The position numbers and the translations under genes were made by a program. Positions 9,336-20,079 of a DNA stretch of 64,000 bases are shown here, in pieces. Below the pieces are notes generated by a model. The model saw only the letters and a list, made by a program, of their open reading frames with translations. It did no database searches and was not told the origin of the DNA. The stretch comes from Volucribacter psittacicida (GTDB lineage Bacteria; Pseudomonadota; Gammaproteobacteria; Enterobacterales; Pasteurellaceae), in NCBI RefSeq assembly GCF_004339025.1, contig NZ_SMFT01000002.1, positions 202,276 through 266,275 on the forward strand. Reading direction: 5' to 3'. Each line of letters begins with the position of its first letter. Position 1 is the first letter of the stretch.

Positions 9336-9351
9336 TGTGATCTTGATCGCA
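9336..9351. promoter_or_regulatory. CRP-binding site upstream of ltnD
   Basis: TGTGATCTTGATCGCA: the left half-site is canonical TGTGA, the right half (read from the other strand) is TGCGA, and the GATC..GATC core is symmetrical. It lies 64 bp before the ltnD ATG, a suitable activating position. It is a hybrid between ordinary CRP sites and the Sxy-dependent CRP-S form. Confidence 0.6.
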
Positions 9352-9414
9352 GACTTAATCAGAAAAAAACGCTAAATTATCAAATAACTTATTTCATCAA
9401 AAAAGGGAATCATT

Positions 9415-10329
9415 ATGAGCACACATTCATCTTATTCGGTAGCTATCGTTGGTTTAGGTACGATGGGTATGGGAGCGGCTAAATCTTGTATTCGTGCCGG
9501 TTTAGATACCTACGGCATTGATCTCAATCCACAAGCATTAGAAGAATTAAAACAAGCTGGTGCAAAAGGGGTAGCAAAAAGTGCGGTAGATTTTGCAAAC
9601 ATTTTAGATGCGGTTTTGTTATTAGTTGTCAATGCTCAACAAGTAAACGCCGTATTATTTGGTGAAAACGGTCTTGCTCAACAACTAAAAGCTGGTACAG
9701 CTGTGATGGTATCGTCCACCATTTCCGCTCAAGACGCTCAACAAATTTCACAAAAATTAACAGAATTTGGATTAATTATGCTTGATGCACCTGTTTCTGG
9801 TGGCGCAGCAAAAGCGGCAAATGGCGAAATGACCGTTATGGCATCAGGCTCAGAGCAAGCCTTCCATAAATTACAACCTGTATTATCAGCAGTAGCAGGT
9901 AAAGTCTATAACATTGGTCAAGATATTGGCTTAGGGGCGACCGTCAAAATTATTCATCAGTTATTAGCAGGCGTACATATTGCCGCTGGGGCAGAAGCAA
10001 TGGCATTAGCCGCCAAAGCAGGTATTCCTTTAGATTTAATGTATGACGTGGTTACTCATGCCGCTGGTAATTCGTGGATGTTTGAAAACCGTATGAAACA
10101 CGTTGTGGAGGGCGATTATACGCCATTATCAATGGTTGATATTTTTGTCAAAGATTTGGGATTAGTGAATGATACAGCTAAAGCCTTGCACTTTCCATTA
10201 CATTTAGCCAGTACAGCTTATGCGATGTTTACTCAAGCCAGTAACGCTGGTTATGGCAAACAAGATGATAGTGCGGTTATCAAAATTTTTAGCGGTGTGA
10301 ATTTACCCTCTAAACAAGGAGAAAACTAA
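9415..10329 (+). CDS. ltnD: L-threonate 2-dehydrogenase
   Basis: Beta-hydroxyacid dehydrogenase that oxidises L-threonate to 2-oxotetronate with NAD+, the first step of the pathway characterised for H. influenzae HI1010-HI1013. The 304-residue protein has the N-terminal Rossmann motif VGLGTMGMG (residues 13-21), the substrate-binding DAPVSGGAAKAANGEM and the catalytic Lys178 in GATVKIIHQLLAG. First gene of the operon; AAAAAGGGAATCATT precedes the ATG. otnK starts 1 bp after the stop. Confidence 0.92.
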   Translation: MSTHSSYSVAIVGLGTMGMGAAKSCIRAGLDTYGIDLNPQALEELKQAGAKGVAKSAVDFANILDAVLLLVVNAQQVNAVLFGENGLAQQLKAGTAVMVSSTISAQDAQQISQKLTEFGLIMLDAPVSGGAAKAANGEMTVMASGSEQAFHKLQPVLSAVAGKVYNIGQDIGLGATVKIIHQLLAGVHIAAGAEAMALAAKAGIPLDLMYDVVTHAAGNSWMFENRMKHVVEGDYTPLSMVDIFVKDLGLVNDTAKALHFPLHLASTAYAMFTQASNAGYGKQDDSAVIKIFSGVNLPSKQGEN

Positions 10330-10330
10330 G

Positions 10331-11578
10331 ATGTTAGGCATTATTGCTGATGATTTTACTGGCGCAAGTGATATCGCTAGTTTTCTAACAGAAAATGGAT
10401 TAAAAACCGTCCAAATGAATGGTGTACCAACACAACCATTAACGGAACAAGTTGAAGCGATTGTGATTAGTTTGAAATCTCGTTCTAATCCTGTACAACA
10501 AGCGATACAACAGTCTTTGCAAGCCTTAGATTGGCTCAAAACACAAGGCTGCCAACAATTTTATTTTAAATATTGTTCAACCTTTGATAGCACCGCCAAA
10601 GGAAATATTGGTCCTGTTACCGATGCTTTGCTTGATGCATTAGGCGAAACTTTTACGGTGATTAGCCCCGCTTTACCTGTGAATGGACGTACCATTTTCA
10701 ATGGTTATTTATTTGTTGGCGAACAATTATTAAATGAATCAGGTATGCGTAATCACCCAATTACCCCAATGAAAGATGCTAACTTAATGCGTTTAATGGA
10801 CGCTCAAGCACAGGGTAAAACGGGTTTAGTTGCTTATGCTGATGTTAGTCAGGGAGCAAATCAGGTTAAAGCACGTTTAGCTGAATTACAACAGCAAGGC
10901 TACCGTTATGCAGTGGTTGATGCGGTGGATAATAGCCAATTAGCCACCTTAGCAGAAGCCATTACCGATTTAAAACTTGTTACTGGTGGTTCTGGATTAG
11001 GGGCTTATATGGCGGCTCGTTTAAGTGGCGGAAAAACAGGAAAAAATGCTTTTGTGCCGACCGCGACAAAAGGAAAAACTGTCGTTCTATCTGGCTCTTG
11101 TTCTTTAATGACAAATCAGCAAGTAGAGGATTATCAACAATATGCCGCCAGTTGTTGGCTAGATGTGGCACAAACGCTTAACACCCCTAATTATGTTGGG
11201 GAACTTTATCAATGGGTTATCAAACATTTAGACGATGAGTTTGCCCCAATGATTTATGCTACCGTACCTGCTGAAAAATTAGCAGAAATCCAACAGCAAT
11301 TTGGGGCAGAAAAAGCCAGCCATGCGATTGAACAAACCTTTGCAAAATTAGCACAAAAATTAAAAGACTATGGAGTAACACATTTTATTACCGCAGGCGG
11401 AGAAACCTCAAGCATTGTGGTACAACAATTAGGTTTTCAAGGTTTTCATATCGGTAAACAAATCGCACCGGGTGTGCCTTGGTTAAAAGCCATTGAGCAA
11501 CCGATTTTCCTTGCCTTGAAATCAGGCAATTTTGGTCGCCAAGATTTTTTCCGTTTTGCACAGGATATGTCCGTATGA
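10331..11578 (+). CDS. otnK: 3-oxo-tetronate kinase (DUF1537 family)
   Basis: ATP-dependent kinase that phosphorylates 3-oxotetronate at C4. The 415-residue protein has the DUF1537 N-terminal sugar-acid domain (MLGIIADDFTGASDIASFL) and C-terminal nucleotide-binding domain (GGETSSIVVQQLG, with PGVPWLKA near the end). The order ltnD-otnK-otnC-otnI matches the set for which the function was demonstrated in H. influenzae. The ATGA overlap with otnC shows translational coupling. Confidence 0.92.
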   Translation: MLGIIADDFTGASDIASFLTENGLKTVQMNGVPTQPLTEQVEAIVISLKSRSNPVQQAIQQSLQALDWLKTQGCQQFYFKYCSTFDSTAKGNIGPVTDALLDALGETFTVISPALPVNGRTIFNGYLFVGEQLLNESGMRNHPITPMKDANLMRLMDAQAQGKTGLVAYADVSQGANQVKARLAELQQQGYRYAVVDAVDNSQLATLAEAITDLKLVTGGSGLGAYMAARLSGGKTGKNAFVPTATKGKTVVLSGSCSLMTNQQVEDYQQYAASCWLDVAQTLNTPNYVGELYQWVIKHLDDEFAPMIYATVPAEKLAEIQQQFGAEKASHAIEQTFAKLAQKLKDYGVTHFITAGGETSSIVVQQLGFQGFHIGKQIAPGVPWLKAIEQPIFLALKSGNFGRQDFFRFAQDMSV

Positions 11579-12207
11579 AAGAACAACAACAAAAACAACA
11601 AATGGTTGATTTAGCTCGTTCTTTATTTGAACGTGGCTATAGTGTTGGTGGTGCAGGTAATCTTTCTGTACGACTTGATAAACAACGTATTTTAGTAACA
11701 CCAACAGGATCTTCATTAGGGCGTTTACAAGCGGAGCGTCTTTCTGTATTGGATATGCAAGGCAATTTATTAGAGGGAGATAAACCCTCTAAAGAATCGG
11801 TCTTTCATTTAGCTATGTACCAAAATAATCCTGATTGCCAAGCGATTGTTCATTTACATTCAACCTATTTAACAGCCTTATCCTGTTTACAGGAGCTTAA
11901 TCCTGATAACGCAATGCAAGCCTTCACGCCCTATTATGTTATGAGAGTAGGACAATTACCCCTCATACCATACTATCCACCGGGTGATATCAATATTGCG
12001 AGAGAATTAGGCGAACGTGCCAATACCGCCAAAGCCTTTTTATTAGCCAATCATGGTGTAGTGGTAACAGGCTCGGATTTGATTGATGCGGTAGATAACT
12101 GTGAAGAGTTGGAAGAAACTGCCAAACTCTATTTTATCTTACAAGGTCAAGCTATCCGCTATCTAAGTGATGACGAAGTGAATTTTCTAAAAAACAGAGG
12201 AAAATAA
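11575..12207 (+). CDS. otnC: 3-oxo-tetronate 4-phosphate decarboxylase (class II aldolase fold)
   Basis: Decarboxylates 3-oxotetronate 4-phosphate to dihydroxyacetone phosphate plus CO2. It is a 210-residue class II aldolase/adducin-fold protein: GGAGNLSVR near the N-terminus, the metal-ligating HLHS motif in AIVHLHSTY, and [11 protein letters not shown] with the third His. The ATG overlaps the otnK stop (ATGA). Homologues are often misnamed as fuculose or ribulose phosphate aldolase; the operon supports the otn function. Confidence 0.9.
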   Translation: MKEQQQKQQMVDLARSLFERGYSVGGAGNLSVRLDKQRILVTPTGSSLGRLQAERLSVLDMQGNLLEGDKPSKESVFHLAMYQNNPDCQAIVHLHSTYLTALSCLQELNPDNAMQAFTPYYVMRVGQLPLIPYYPPGDINIARELGERANTAKAFLLANHGVVVTGSDLIDAVDNCEELEETAKLYFILQGQAIRYLSDDEVNFLKNRGK

Positions 12208-12208
12208 T

Positions 12209-12985
12209 ATGCCAAAATTTGCTGCCAATTTAACAATGATGTTTAATGAAGTGCCATTTTTAGAGCGTTTTGCCGCCGCTGCTAAAGCTGGTTTTAACTA
12301 CGTAGAATATCTTTGGCCTTATGATTATCCCGCTCACGAATTAAAAGCCAAACTCGATCAATATGGGCTAAAACAAGTGCTATTTAACACCCCTGCTGGC
12401 AACATTGAGGCTGGCGAATGGGGCATTGCCGCTATCCCAGGACGAGAAAAGGATAGTCAACGAGAAATAGATCTTGCTTTGGAATATGCCATTGCTTTAG
12501 GTTGCTCTAATGTTCATATTATGGCAGCTGTTGTTCCTGAAGGCGCTGATCGCCAGCAATATCAACAAACCTTTATTAAAAATATACGTTATGCTGCTGA
12601 TAAGTTTAAACCCTATGGTATCAATGTACTTCTTGAAGCGCTAAGCCCAGAAGTTAAACCTAATTATTTATTAAAAAGTCAGTTTGATACCTTAGCGATT
12701 GTTGAACAAGTTGAGCGAGATAATGTATTTATTCAACTTGATTATTTCCACGCCCAAAATGTGGACGGTAATCTTTCTCGTTTAACCGATAAATTGGCGA
12801 AACATATTGCCCACATTCAAATAGCTTCTGTACCTGATCGCCACGAGCCTGATGAGGGAGAAATTAATTATCAATACCTGTTTGATAAGTTAGACGCAAT
12901 GGGCTATGAGGGCTATATCGGCTGTGAATATAAACCTCGAGGCGAAACAGAACAGGGGTTAGCTTGGTTTAGTCGGTATAAATAA
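12209..12985 (+). CDS. otnI: 2-oxo-tetronate isomerase
   Basis: Interconverts 2-oxotetronate and 3-oxotetronate. The 258-residue protein is of the xylose-isomerase-like TIM-barrel family (hydroxypyruvate isomerase group), with [20 protein letters not shown] at the N-terminus and metal-ligand segments [17 protein letters not shown] and GCEYKPRG. It starts 1 bp after otnC. The epimerase-type gene that follows otnI in H. influenzae (HI1014) is missing; the permease comes next. Confidence 0.9.
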   Translation: MPKFAANLTMMFNEVPFLERFAAAAKAGFNYVEYLWPYDYPAHELKAKLDQYGLKQVLFNTPAGNIEAGEWGIAAIPGREKDSQREIDLALEYAIALGCSNVHIMAAVVPEGADRQQYQQTFIKNIRYAADKFKPYGINVLLEALSPEVKPNYLLKSQFDTLAIVEQVERDNVFIQLDYFHAQNVDGNLSRLTDKLAKHIAHIQIASVPDRHEPDEGEINYQYLFDKLDAMGYEGYIGCEYKPRGETEQGLAWFSRYK

Positions 12986-13071
12986 TCCCTATTCTAATTT
13001 ATCCATACCCATTATTTAATTAATCACCATATTTCGTTGCTTACTTAGATAAGCAACGAGGAGGTCTTTTT

Positions 13072-14427
13072 ATGTCAAATGAAATGTTAATTCTTATCGG
13101 ACTCACAAGCGTTATTGCTTTGTTAATCATTATGATTAAAGGAAAAGTTCATCCTTTCCTTGCTTTAGGTTTGGTCAGTATTGCCGTCGCATTAAGTGCA
13201 GGTATTCCAATGAGTAAAGTTGTACCAACACTCATTAGCGGAATGGGCGGTACATTAGGCGGCGTAGCCCTTATCGTGGGATTGGGGGCTATGCTTGGTA
13301 AAATTATTGAAAAGTCCAATGGTGCAGATGTACTTGCAAGTTGGCTACTCAATAAATTTGGTGAAAAACGTGCTCCCTTTGCCCTTGGTATGACAGGGTT
13401 TATTTTTGGTATTCCTGTTTTCGTTGATGTTGGTTTTATTGTATTAATTCCTATTATTTTTAGTGTTGCTAGACGCATAGGTGGCAATATGTTGGTATAT
13501 GCTTTACCTATTGGTTTATCAATGTTACTTGTTCACGTTTTACTTCCACCTCATCCGGGGATCGTAGCAGGAGCACAAAGTTTACAAGCGGACATTGGCT
13601 TAGTGCTAGGCATTGGATTAATTGCGGCTTTGCCTGCTTATTTATTGGGCTATCTCTGTATTCCTTTTTTTACCAAGCGTAATTTTGTCGCTGTACCAAC
13701 ATCTAGTGATCTTATTCAACAACAAAAAAAGATCGCACAACAAGAACAAGGATTACCTGCCTTTAGTACGGTATTAGCAATGATCGTTTTTCCTCTGATT
13801 TTAATTATGTTAGGGACAGTAACAGCGACTATGCTCCCAAAAGGTAACCTTATCAGAGAAATATTTAGTATGATTGGTAGCTCTCCTTTTGCATTATTAA
13901 TTGCTGTATTCCTATCATCTTATGTTTTAGGTATTAGACGAGGTTGGAATGCTGATCGTTTAGAAGAAATTTTAAACTCCGCACTCGCGCCAATAGCTGG
14001 CATTATACTTATCACTGGTGCTGGCGGTATGTTTGGAAAGGTATTAGATGCGAGTGGCGTTGGCAAAGCGCTCGCTGATGTGTTAGCAAGCACAGGCTTA
14101 CCTTTATTACTCCTTGCGTTTATATTATCGGCTTTATTACGTGCTGCTCAAGGTTCAGCAACCGTTGCAACAATTACTACCGCCACAATTCTCGCCCCAG
14201 CGGCTATTGCGGAACAATATACAGGATTACAAATCTCACTCCTTACTCTGGCAATTGGTGCAGGCTCTATGACCTTATCACACGTTAATGACTCCTTATT
14301 TTGGGTATGGACAAAATTCTTTGGCATTTCCATTAGTGAAGGGCTACGCACTTGGACAATATTATCTACTTTGTTCGGTAGTCTCGCCTTTATCTTTATT
14401 AGTTTAATTTGGTTTATCTTTGTCTAA
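13072..14427 (+). CDS. GntP-family permease, probable tetronate/threonate importer
   Basis: 451-residue GntP-family transporter with about 12 hydrophobic segments, a clear paralogue of the permease at 5302-6651 (shared ALGM-G-I-GIPVFVDVGF and LSHVNDSLFW stretches). As the last gene of the otn operon, 86 bp after otnI with its own GAGGAGG ribosome site, it most likely brings in the four-carbon sugar acid. Substrate is inferred from context. A strong terminator follows. Confidence 0.87.
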   Translation: MSNEMLILIGLTSVIALLIIMIKGKVHPFLALGLVSIAVALSAGIPMSKVVPTLISGMGGTLGGVALIVGLGAMLGKIIEKSNGADVLASWLLNKFGEKRAPFALGMTGFIFGIPVFVDVGFIVLIPIIFSVARRIGGNMLVYALPIGLSMLLVHVLLPPHPGIVAGAQSLQADIGLVLGIGLIAALPAYLLGYLCIPFFTKRNFVAVPTSSDLIQQQKKIAQQEQGLPAFSTVLAMIVFPLILIMLGTVTATMLPKGNLIREIFSMIGSSPFALLIAVFLSSYVLGIRRGWNADRLEEILNSALAPIAGIILITGAGGMFGKVLDASGVGKALADVLASTGLPLLLLAFILSALLRAAQGSATVATITTATILAPAAIAEQYTGLQISLLTLAIGAGSMTLSHVNDSLFWVWTKFFGISISEGLRTWTILSTLFGSLAFIFISLIWFIFV

Positions 14428-14435
14428 TATCATCT

Positions 14436-14465
14436 AAAAAGTTAGGGCAAATCCCTAACTTTTTT
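14436..14465 (+). terminator. Rho-independent terminator of the otn operon
   Basis: AAAAAGTTAGGG, a CAAAT loop and CCCTAACTTTTTT form a 12-bp perfect stem with a U-tract, 9 bp after the permease stop. Confidence 0.92.
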
Positions 14466-14488
14466 ATTGTTTCAGAGGAGAGAACAAA

Positions 14489-15838
14489 ATGAAAAAATAC
14501 GTTCTATTACTTTTATTTTTCTTCAATACCACAACATTCGCTCAATCATTAAGAAATACTGAAAATCCTGCTATCCTCAATGTAAGTTTATTAAGTGAAA
14601 TTACCGCCAAAGGGCAAAAAATCACAGCTGTTGCTTTAGAGTATGAAGATGATTTATTAGCAGGCAATAATCTCAAAACCCTCTACCAAGTGAAAACCAG
14701 TTTAGATCAACAAGAATTACAAGAACGAACATTACTCAAGGCTTATAGCAATCATCGTCCTGAAAGAAGTGAAAAACCACAGCAAGGACGCTTTGTGATT
14801 ATTGAATTGGCTCAAGATGATCCTAATGCCGATGTTTATCAGCTAAACAAGGCGAATGAAACCCCACTTACTGTGCGAGAAAAAAATGCTGAGGGACAAA
14901 TTATTTATACTCAAAAAGTACAAGTGAGCCGTGTACCACAATATTATCAACAACGATTAATCTATCATATCAACCAAACTGGTAATTTACCTTTAGTCAA
15001 TGGTAAAACTGTTTTACCAACACAAGCGAAACAATCTGCCGAAAGAAAAAATATCATTACCCCTTTTATTGATCAATTTACTTCCCATCGTATTTATCTC
15101 AATACCCCAGACAACCAACTTCTTTATCGTTTATATACACCATTATCTGCGCAACAAAAATACCCATTAACGATCTTCTTACATGGCTCAGGGCAAGTAG
15201 GCAAAGATAATCTTGCTCAATTACTTTCTAGTAAAGGTGCTATTTCTACTTTAGCCTATGAACAAGGCTTTGTTCTTGCACCACAATACCAAACGCCATT
15301 TGATCCTTTTGACAATGTAGAGAAAGGGCAACCCGGCGGTATTCATTGGCAAACAGATAATCGCCAACAATTACTCTTAAAAATGATTGATCAAACCTTA
15401 GCTAACAATCCTAATATTGATACTGATAGAATTTATCTTATTGGCTTATCAAGAGGAGCAGAAGGCGCATTAAATCTTTTACTAAAACGACCGCACTTTT
15501 TTGCAGGTGCATTGCTACTTAGTGGACGTGAAGCACATAGTCTTGAGTGGATCGATGGTAATGCCACCAAAGATAATCTTGCTAGTATTCAGCATATACC
15601 TATTTGGTTTATTCATAGTAAAGAAGATAAAATTGCGCCTGTAACAGGTACTCAAAAAAACTATCAAATACTCCGCTCACTTAACGCCCCTTTTGTTAAA
15701 TATAATGAATTAACATTTCAACAAGTTGGCGACAATGGCATTATTAACAATAATGCACATAATAGTTGGGATATGGCGTTTGATAGCCCAGCAGTAATGA
15801 ATTGGTTATTGCAACAGAAACGAACTATCAAGGAATAA
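14489..15838 (+). CDS. Secreted alpha/beta-hydrolase (putative esterase/peptidase)
   Basis: 449-residue protein with a cleavable signal peptide (MKKYVLLLLFFFNTTTFAQS). The C-terminal half is an alpha/beta hydrolase of the predicted-peptidase/PHB-depolymerase-like group: FLHGSGQVGKDNL for the oxyanion region, GLSRG nucleophile elbow (Ser321), an Asp in HSKEDKIAP and a His in NNAHNSWDM. The N-terminal half (about residues 25-200) is an uncharacterised beta-rich domain. Exact substrate is unknown. It stands alone after a terminator, with AGAGGAGAG before the start. Confidence 0.75.
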   Translation: MKKYVLLLLFFFNTTTFAQSLRNTENPAILNVSLLSEITAKGQKITAVALEYEDDLLAGNNLKTLYQVKTSLDQQELQERTLLKAYSNHRPERSEKPQQGRFVIIELAQDDPNADVYQLNKANETPLTVREKNAEGQIIYTQKVQVSRVPQYYQQRLIYHINQTGNLPLVNGKTVLPTQAKQSAERKNIITPFIDQFTSHRIYLNTPDNQLLYRLYTPLSAQQKYPLTIFLHGSGQVGKDNLAQLLSSKGAISTLAYEQGFVLAPQYQTPFDPFDNVEKGQPGGIHWQTDNRQQLLLKMIDQTLANNPNIDTDRIYLIGLSRGAEGALNLLLKRPHFFAGALLLSGREAHSLEWIDGNATKDNLASIQHIPIWFIHSKEDKIAPVTGTQKNYQILRSLNAPFVKYNELTFQQVGDNGIINNNAHNSWDMAFDSPAVMNWLLQQKRTIKE

Positions 15839-15951
15839 CCAGCTCTTATCAACAGGCAAAACAAATTACATTAATCGCAGTACATTATCTTATAAATAGT
15901 GTACAATCAAAAAGATTTTAATTTAGGTTATTTCTTTTTTAGGAGATTAAT

Positions 15952-17952
15952 ATGGCTAACCGTAAAGTGTTGGCGAATGCAATTCGCTTTTTAAGTATGG
16001 ACGCAGTACAAAAAGCAAAATCTGGACACCCAGGTGCACCAATGGGAATGGCGGATATTGCCGAAGTGTTATGGCGTGATTTTCTCAAACATAATCCAAC
16101 TAATCCGCAATGGGCTGATCGCGATCGCTTTGTGTTATCGAATGGACATGGCTCAATGTTAATTTATAGTTTGCTACATCTTAGCGGCTATGATCTTTCT
16201 ATTGAAGATTTAAAACAATTCCGTCAATTACATTCTAAAACGCCAGGACATCCTGAATATGGCTATGCGCCTGGCGTAGAAACCACCACAGGCCCTTTAG
16301 GACAAGGGATTACCAATGCGGTAGGTATGGCGATAGCAGAAAAAACCTTAGCGGCTCAATTTAACCGTAGCGGACACGAGATTGTCGATCACTATACTTA
16401 CGTTTTCCTTGGCGATGGTTGCTTAATGGAGGGGGTTTCCCACGAGGCTTGTTCATTAGCTGGAACACTAGGTTTAGGGAAATTAATTGCTTTCTATGAT
16501 GACAATAATATTTCTATTGATGGTCATGTTGACGGTTGGTTTACTGATGATACACAAAAACGTTTTGAGGCTTATGGCTGGCAAGTAATTCCTGCCATTG
16601 ATGGGCATAATCCTGAGCAAATTGTGCAAGCCATTAAACAAGCACAAGCAGAACAAAACAAACCAACCTTAATTATTTGTAAAACCATTATTGGCTATGG
16701 CTCGCCAAATAAACAAAACTCGCACGATTGCCATGGCGCTCCATTAGGTGATGCAGAAATTGCGGCGGCTCGTGAATATTTAGGTTGGCAATATGCCCCA
16801 TTTGAAATTCCTGATGATATTTATGCCCAATGGGATGCAAAACAACAAGGTCAAGCCGCTGAACAAGCTTGGCAACAAAAATTTGCCGCTTATGAGCAGG
16901 CTTATCCTGAATTAGCTGCTGAGTTTAAACGCCGTATTAGCGGAGAATTACCCGCAAATTGGACGGCGCATTCTCAAGCCTTTATTGAAAAATTACAAGC
17001 TAATCCTGCGGCGATTGCCAGCCGTAAAGCCTCTCAAAATGCCATTGAGGCTTACGCCCCAGTTTTACCTGAGTTTTTAGGCGGTTCTGCGGACTTAGCG
17101 GGTTCTAACTTAACCCTATGGTCTGGCTCAAGACCACTGCGTGCAACAGAAAATGTTGACGGTAATTATATTAATTACGGTGTGCGTGAATTTGGTATGT
17201 CTGCCATTATGAATGGTATTGCTTTACATGGCGGTTTTATTCCTTATGGTGCAACCTTCTTAATGTTCTATGAATACGCTCATAATGCGGTGCGTATGGC
17301 AGCATTAATGAAACAACGTGTCCTCTTTGTTTATACCCACGATTCCATTGGTTTAGGTGAAGACGGTCCAACCCATCAACCTGTGGAGCAAACCGCTTCA
17401 TTACGCTTAATACCAAACTTAGATACATGGCGTCCTTGCGATCAAGTAGAATCAGCCATTGCGTGGCAACAAGCGGTAGAGCGTAAAGCTGGTCCAAGTG
17501 CGTTAATTTTCACTCGCCAAAATCTGGCTCAACAACAACGTGATAACCAACAGCTTGCTGATGTGGCTCGTGGGGGCTATATTTTAAAAGATTGTGCTGA
17601 TGGCAAACCTGAATTAATTTTAATTGCCACAGGTTCAGAAGTGGAATTAGCGGTAAACGCCTTTGAACAATTAACCGCTGAGGGTAAAAAAGTGCGTGTG
17701 GTTTCTTTACCTTGTACTAATGTGTTTGATCGTCAAGATGAAAACTATAAACAACAAGTATTACCAAAAGAAGTAACCAAACGTATTGCCATTGAAGCGG
17801 GTATTACTGATGCGTGGTATAAATATGTTGGCTTTGAAGGACGTGTAATTGGTATGCACAGCTTTGGCGAATCCGCCCCAGCCGATGAGCTATTTAAACT
17901 GTTCGGCTTTACCGTAGAAAACGTGGTGGCAACCGCGAAAGAAATTTTGTAA
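15952..17952 (+). CDS. tkt: Transketolase
   Basis: Thiamine-diphosphate enzyme of the non-oxidative pentose phosphate pathway, moving two-carbon ketol units between sugar phosphates. The 666-residue protein contains the TPP motif [13 protein letters not shown] followed by [11 protein letters not shown], the transketolase signature [18 protein letters not shown] at the start, and a pyrimidine-binding domain with [17 protein letters not shown]. Monocistronic: TTAGGAGATTAAT precedes the ATG and a strong terminator follows. Confidence 0.98.
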   Translation: MANRKVLANAIRFLSMDAVQKAKSGHPGAPMGMADIAEVLWRDFLKHNPTNPQWADRDRFVLSNGHGSMLIYSLLHLSGYDLSIEDLKQFRQLHSKTPGHPEYGYAPGVETTTGPLGQGITNAVGMAIAEKTLAAQFNRSGHEIVDHYTYVFLGDGCLMEGVSHEACSLAGTLGLGKLIAFYDDNNISIDGHVDGWFTDDTQKRFEAYGWQVIPAIDGHNPEQIVQAIKQAQAEQNKPTLIICKTIIGYGSPNKQNSHDCHGAPLGDAEIAAAREYLGWQYAPFEIPDDIYAQWDAKQQGQAAEQAWQQKFAAYEQAYPELAAEFKRRISGELPANWTAHSQAFIEKLQANPAAIASRKASQNAIEAYAPVLPEFLGGSADLAGSNLTLWSGSRPLRATENVDGNYINYGVREFGMSAIMNGIALHGGFIPYGATFLMFYEYAHNAVRMAALMKQRVLFVYTHDSIGLGEDGPTHQPVEQTASLRLIPNLDTWRPCDQVESAIAWQQAVERKAGPSALIFTRQNLAQQQRDNQQLADVARGGYILKDCADGKPELILIATGSEVELAVNAFEQLTAEGKKVRVVSLPCTNVFDRQDENYKQQVLPKEVTKRIAIEAGITDAWYKYVGFEGRVIGMHSFGESAPADELFKLFGFTVENVVATAKEIL

Positions 17953-17982
17953 TTTCTGACCGCACTTATTAAATAAATTCTT

Positions 17983-18019
17983 GATCTGTTACTTAACTTG
18001 AGTAACAGATCATTTTTTT
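17983..18019 (+). terminator. Rho-independent terminator of tkt
   Basis: GATCTGTTACT (17983-17993), loop TAACTTG and AGTAACAGATC (18001-18011) form a perfect 11-bp stem followed by ATTTTTTT. Confidence 0.95.
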
Positions 18020-18102
18020 ATCATCCCTTTAAGTTGAACAGTATGCAGAAAACAACGGCGAGACGTACCAACGCTGTATCATTTTAAAGTGGGACGACTA
18101 TT
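18019..18102 (+). repeat. Correia-like element, copy d
   Basis: 84-bp copy. The left end is degenerate (TATCATCCCTTTAAGTTGAA) while the right part GAGACGTACCAACGCTGTA and ATTTTAAAGTGGGACGACTAT is well kept. It lies directly upstream of the htpG heat-shock promoter. Confidence 0.75.
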
Positions 18103-18114
18103 AACCACTATCTC

Positions 18115-18143
18115 CTTGAAATTTCATTTTTTATGCCTATATA
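18115..18143 (+). promoter_or_regulatory. Sigma-32 heat-shock promoter of htpG
   Basis: CTTGAAA (18115-18121), a 14-bp spacer and CCTATATA (18136-18143), a close match to the sigma-32 consensus CTTGAAA / CCCATNT with correct spacing. It sits 44 bp before the htpG ATG. Confidence 0.8.
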
Positions 18144-18187
18144 GGCTAGGTATTCTTTTATTTATAATCAACATATAGGATAAAACA

Positions 18188-20071
18188 ATGAGTCAAAATC
18201 AAGAAACAAGAGGCTTTCAATCGGAAGTCAAACAATTACTACAATTAATGATCCATTCTCTTTATTCCAACAAAGAGATTTTTTTACGCGAATTAATTTC
18301 TAACGCCTCTGATGCCGCAGATAAATTACGTTTTAAAGCCCTTTCAGCCCCAGAACTTTATGAAGGCGATGGCGATTTAAAAGTGCGTATTAGTACTGAT
18401 GAACAAAAAGGTACATTAACCATTAGTGATAATGGTATTGGTATGACGCGTGAACAAATTATTGATAACTTAGGTACCATTGCCAAATCTGGCACTAAAG
18501 AGTTTTTATCCGCCCTCGGCAGTGAACAAGCAAAAGATAGCCAATTAATCGGTCAGTTTGGGGTAGGTTTTTATTCTGCCTTTATTGTCGCGGACAAAGT
18601 TACCGTAAAAAGTCGCGCCGCTGGTGAGTCAGCGGATAAAGGTGTCCTTTGGGAATCCGCAGGCGAGGGAGAATATAGTGTCGCTGATATTGAAAAACCA
18701 CAGCGTGGTACAGAAATTACTTTACATTTGCGTGAGGATGAAAAAGAATTTTTAAATGACTGGCGTTTACGCGAAATCATCAGCAAATATTCCGATCATA
18801 TTGGCTTACCTGTGGAAGTTCTCACAAAAGAATATGATGATGAAGGCAAAGAAACAGGCGTTAAATGGGAAAAAATTAACAAAGCCCAAGCCTTGTGGAC
18901 AAGAGCCAAAGGCGATATTTCTGATGAAGAATATAAAGAATTTTATAAACATTTAACTCATGATTTCAGCGATCCTTTATTATGGGTACATAATAAAGTT
19001 GAGGGAAAACAAGAATATACCAGCCTACTCTATGTACCAAGCAAAGCCCCTTGGGATTTATTTAATCGTGAACATAAACATGGCTTAAAACTCTATGTAC
19101 AACGAGTGTTTATTATGGACGATGCTGAACAATTTATGCCGAATTATTTACGCTTTATGCGTGGTTTAATTGACAGCAATGATTTACCGTTAAATGTTTC
19201 AAGAGAAATTTTACAGGATAATAAAGTCACCGCGGCTTTACGCAAAGCCTTAACCAAACGTTCACTACAAATGCTAGAAAAATTGGCGAAAGATGATGAG
19301 CAAAAATACCAAGAATTTTGGCAACAATTTGGTTTAGTGCTAAAAGAAGGCCCTGCGGAAGATTTTGCCAACAAAGAAGAGATTGCTAAGTTACTGCGTT
19401 TTGCCTCAACCCATCAGGACAGCTCAGAACAAACAGTGTCCTTACAAGATTATGTAAGCCGTATGCCAGAGGGGCAAAAAGCAATCTATTATATTACTGC
19501 GGATAGCTATATTGCGGCTAAAAACTCACCGCACTTAGAAATCTTTAACAAGAAAGGTATTGAGGTTTTATTATTATCCGATCGCATTGATGAATGGATG
19601 TTAAGTTATCTAACCGAATTTGACGGAAAACCATTACAAACCATTAGCAAAGCGGATTTAGATTTAGGTGATCTCGCCGATAAAGAACAAGAAGAAAGCC
19701 AAAAAGAGCAAGATAAAACTTTTGCAAGTTTTATTGAACGTGTGAAAAATCTATTAGGTGATCGAGTGAAAGATGTGCGTTTAACTCATCGCTTAACGGA
19801 TACGCCTGCTGTGGTTTCTACTGATAATGATCAAATGACCACACAAATGGCAAAACTTTTCGCAGCGGCTGGACAAAGCGTCCCAGAGGTAAAATACACC
19901 TTTGAATTAAACCCAGACCACCCAATGGTACAAAAAGTCGCAGATATTGCCGATGAGCAACAATTTGCAGAATGGATTGAATTATTATTAGAACAATCTA
20001 TGTTGGCAGAACGTGGCAGTTTAGAAAATCCGATTGCCTTTATTAAGCGGGTTAATAAGTTACTTGGGTAG
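18188..20071 (+). CDS. htpG: Molecular chaperone HtpG (Hsp90)
   Basis: Cytoplasmic ATP-dependent Hsp90 chaperone of 627 residues, full length. N-terminal GHKL ATPase motifs are present: [32 protein letters not shown] and [11 protein letters not shown]. The middle domain has the conserved [11 protein letters not shown] stretch with the catalytic-loop Arg, and the C-terminal dimerisation domain ends in RVNKLLG. A sigma-32 promoter precedes it and ATAGGATAAAACA carries the ribosome site. A bidirectional-looking terminator separates it from convergent slyD. Confidence 0.98.
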   Translation: MSQNQETRGFQSEVKQLLQLMIHSLYSNKEIFLRELISNASDAADKLRFKALSAPELYEGDGDLKVRISTDEQKGTLTISDNGIGMTREQIIDNLGTIAKSGTKEFLSALGSEQAKDSQLIGQFGVGFYSAFIVADKVTVKSRAAGESADKGVLWESAGEGEYSVADIEKPQRGTEITLHLREDEKEFLNDWRLREIISKYSDHIGLPVEVLTKEYDDEGKETGVKWEKINKAQALWTRAKGDISDEEYKEFYKHLTHDFSDPLLWVHNKVEGKQEYTSLLYVPSKAPWDLFNREHKHGLKLYVQRVFIMDDAEQFMPNYLRFMRGLIDSNDLPLNVSREILQDNKVTAALRKALTKRSLQMLEKLAKDDEQKYQEFWQQFGLVLKEGPAEDFANKEEIAKLLRFASTHQDSSEQTVSLQDYVSRMPEGQKAIYYITADSYIAAKNSPHLEIFNKKGIEVLLLSDRIDEWMLSYLTEFDGKPLQTISKADLDLGDLADKEQEESQKEQDKTFASFIERVKNLLGDRVKDVRLTHRLTDTPAVVSTDNDQMTTQMAKLFAAAGQSVPEVKYTFELNPDHPMVQKVADIADEQQFAEWIELLLEQSMLAERGSLENPIAFIKRVNKLLG

Positions 20072-20079
20072 TAATTAAT

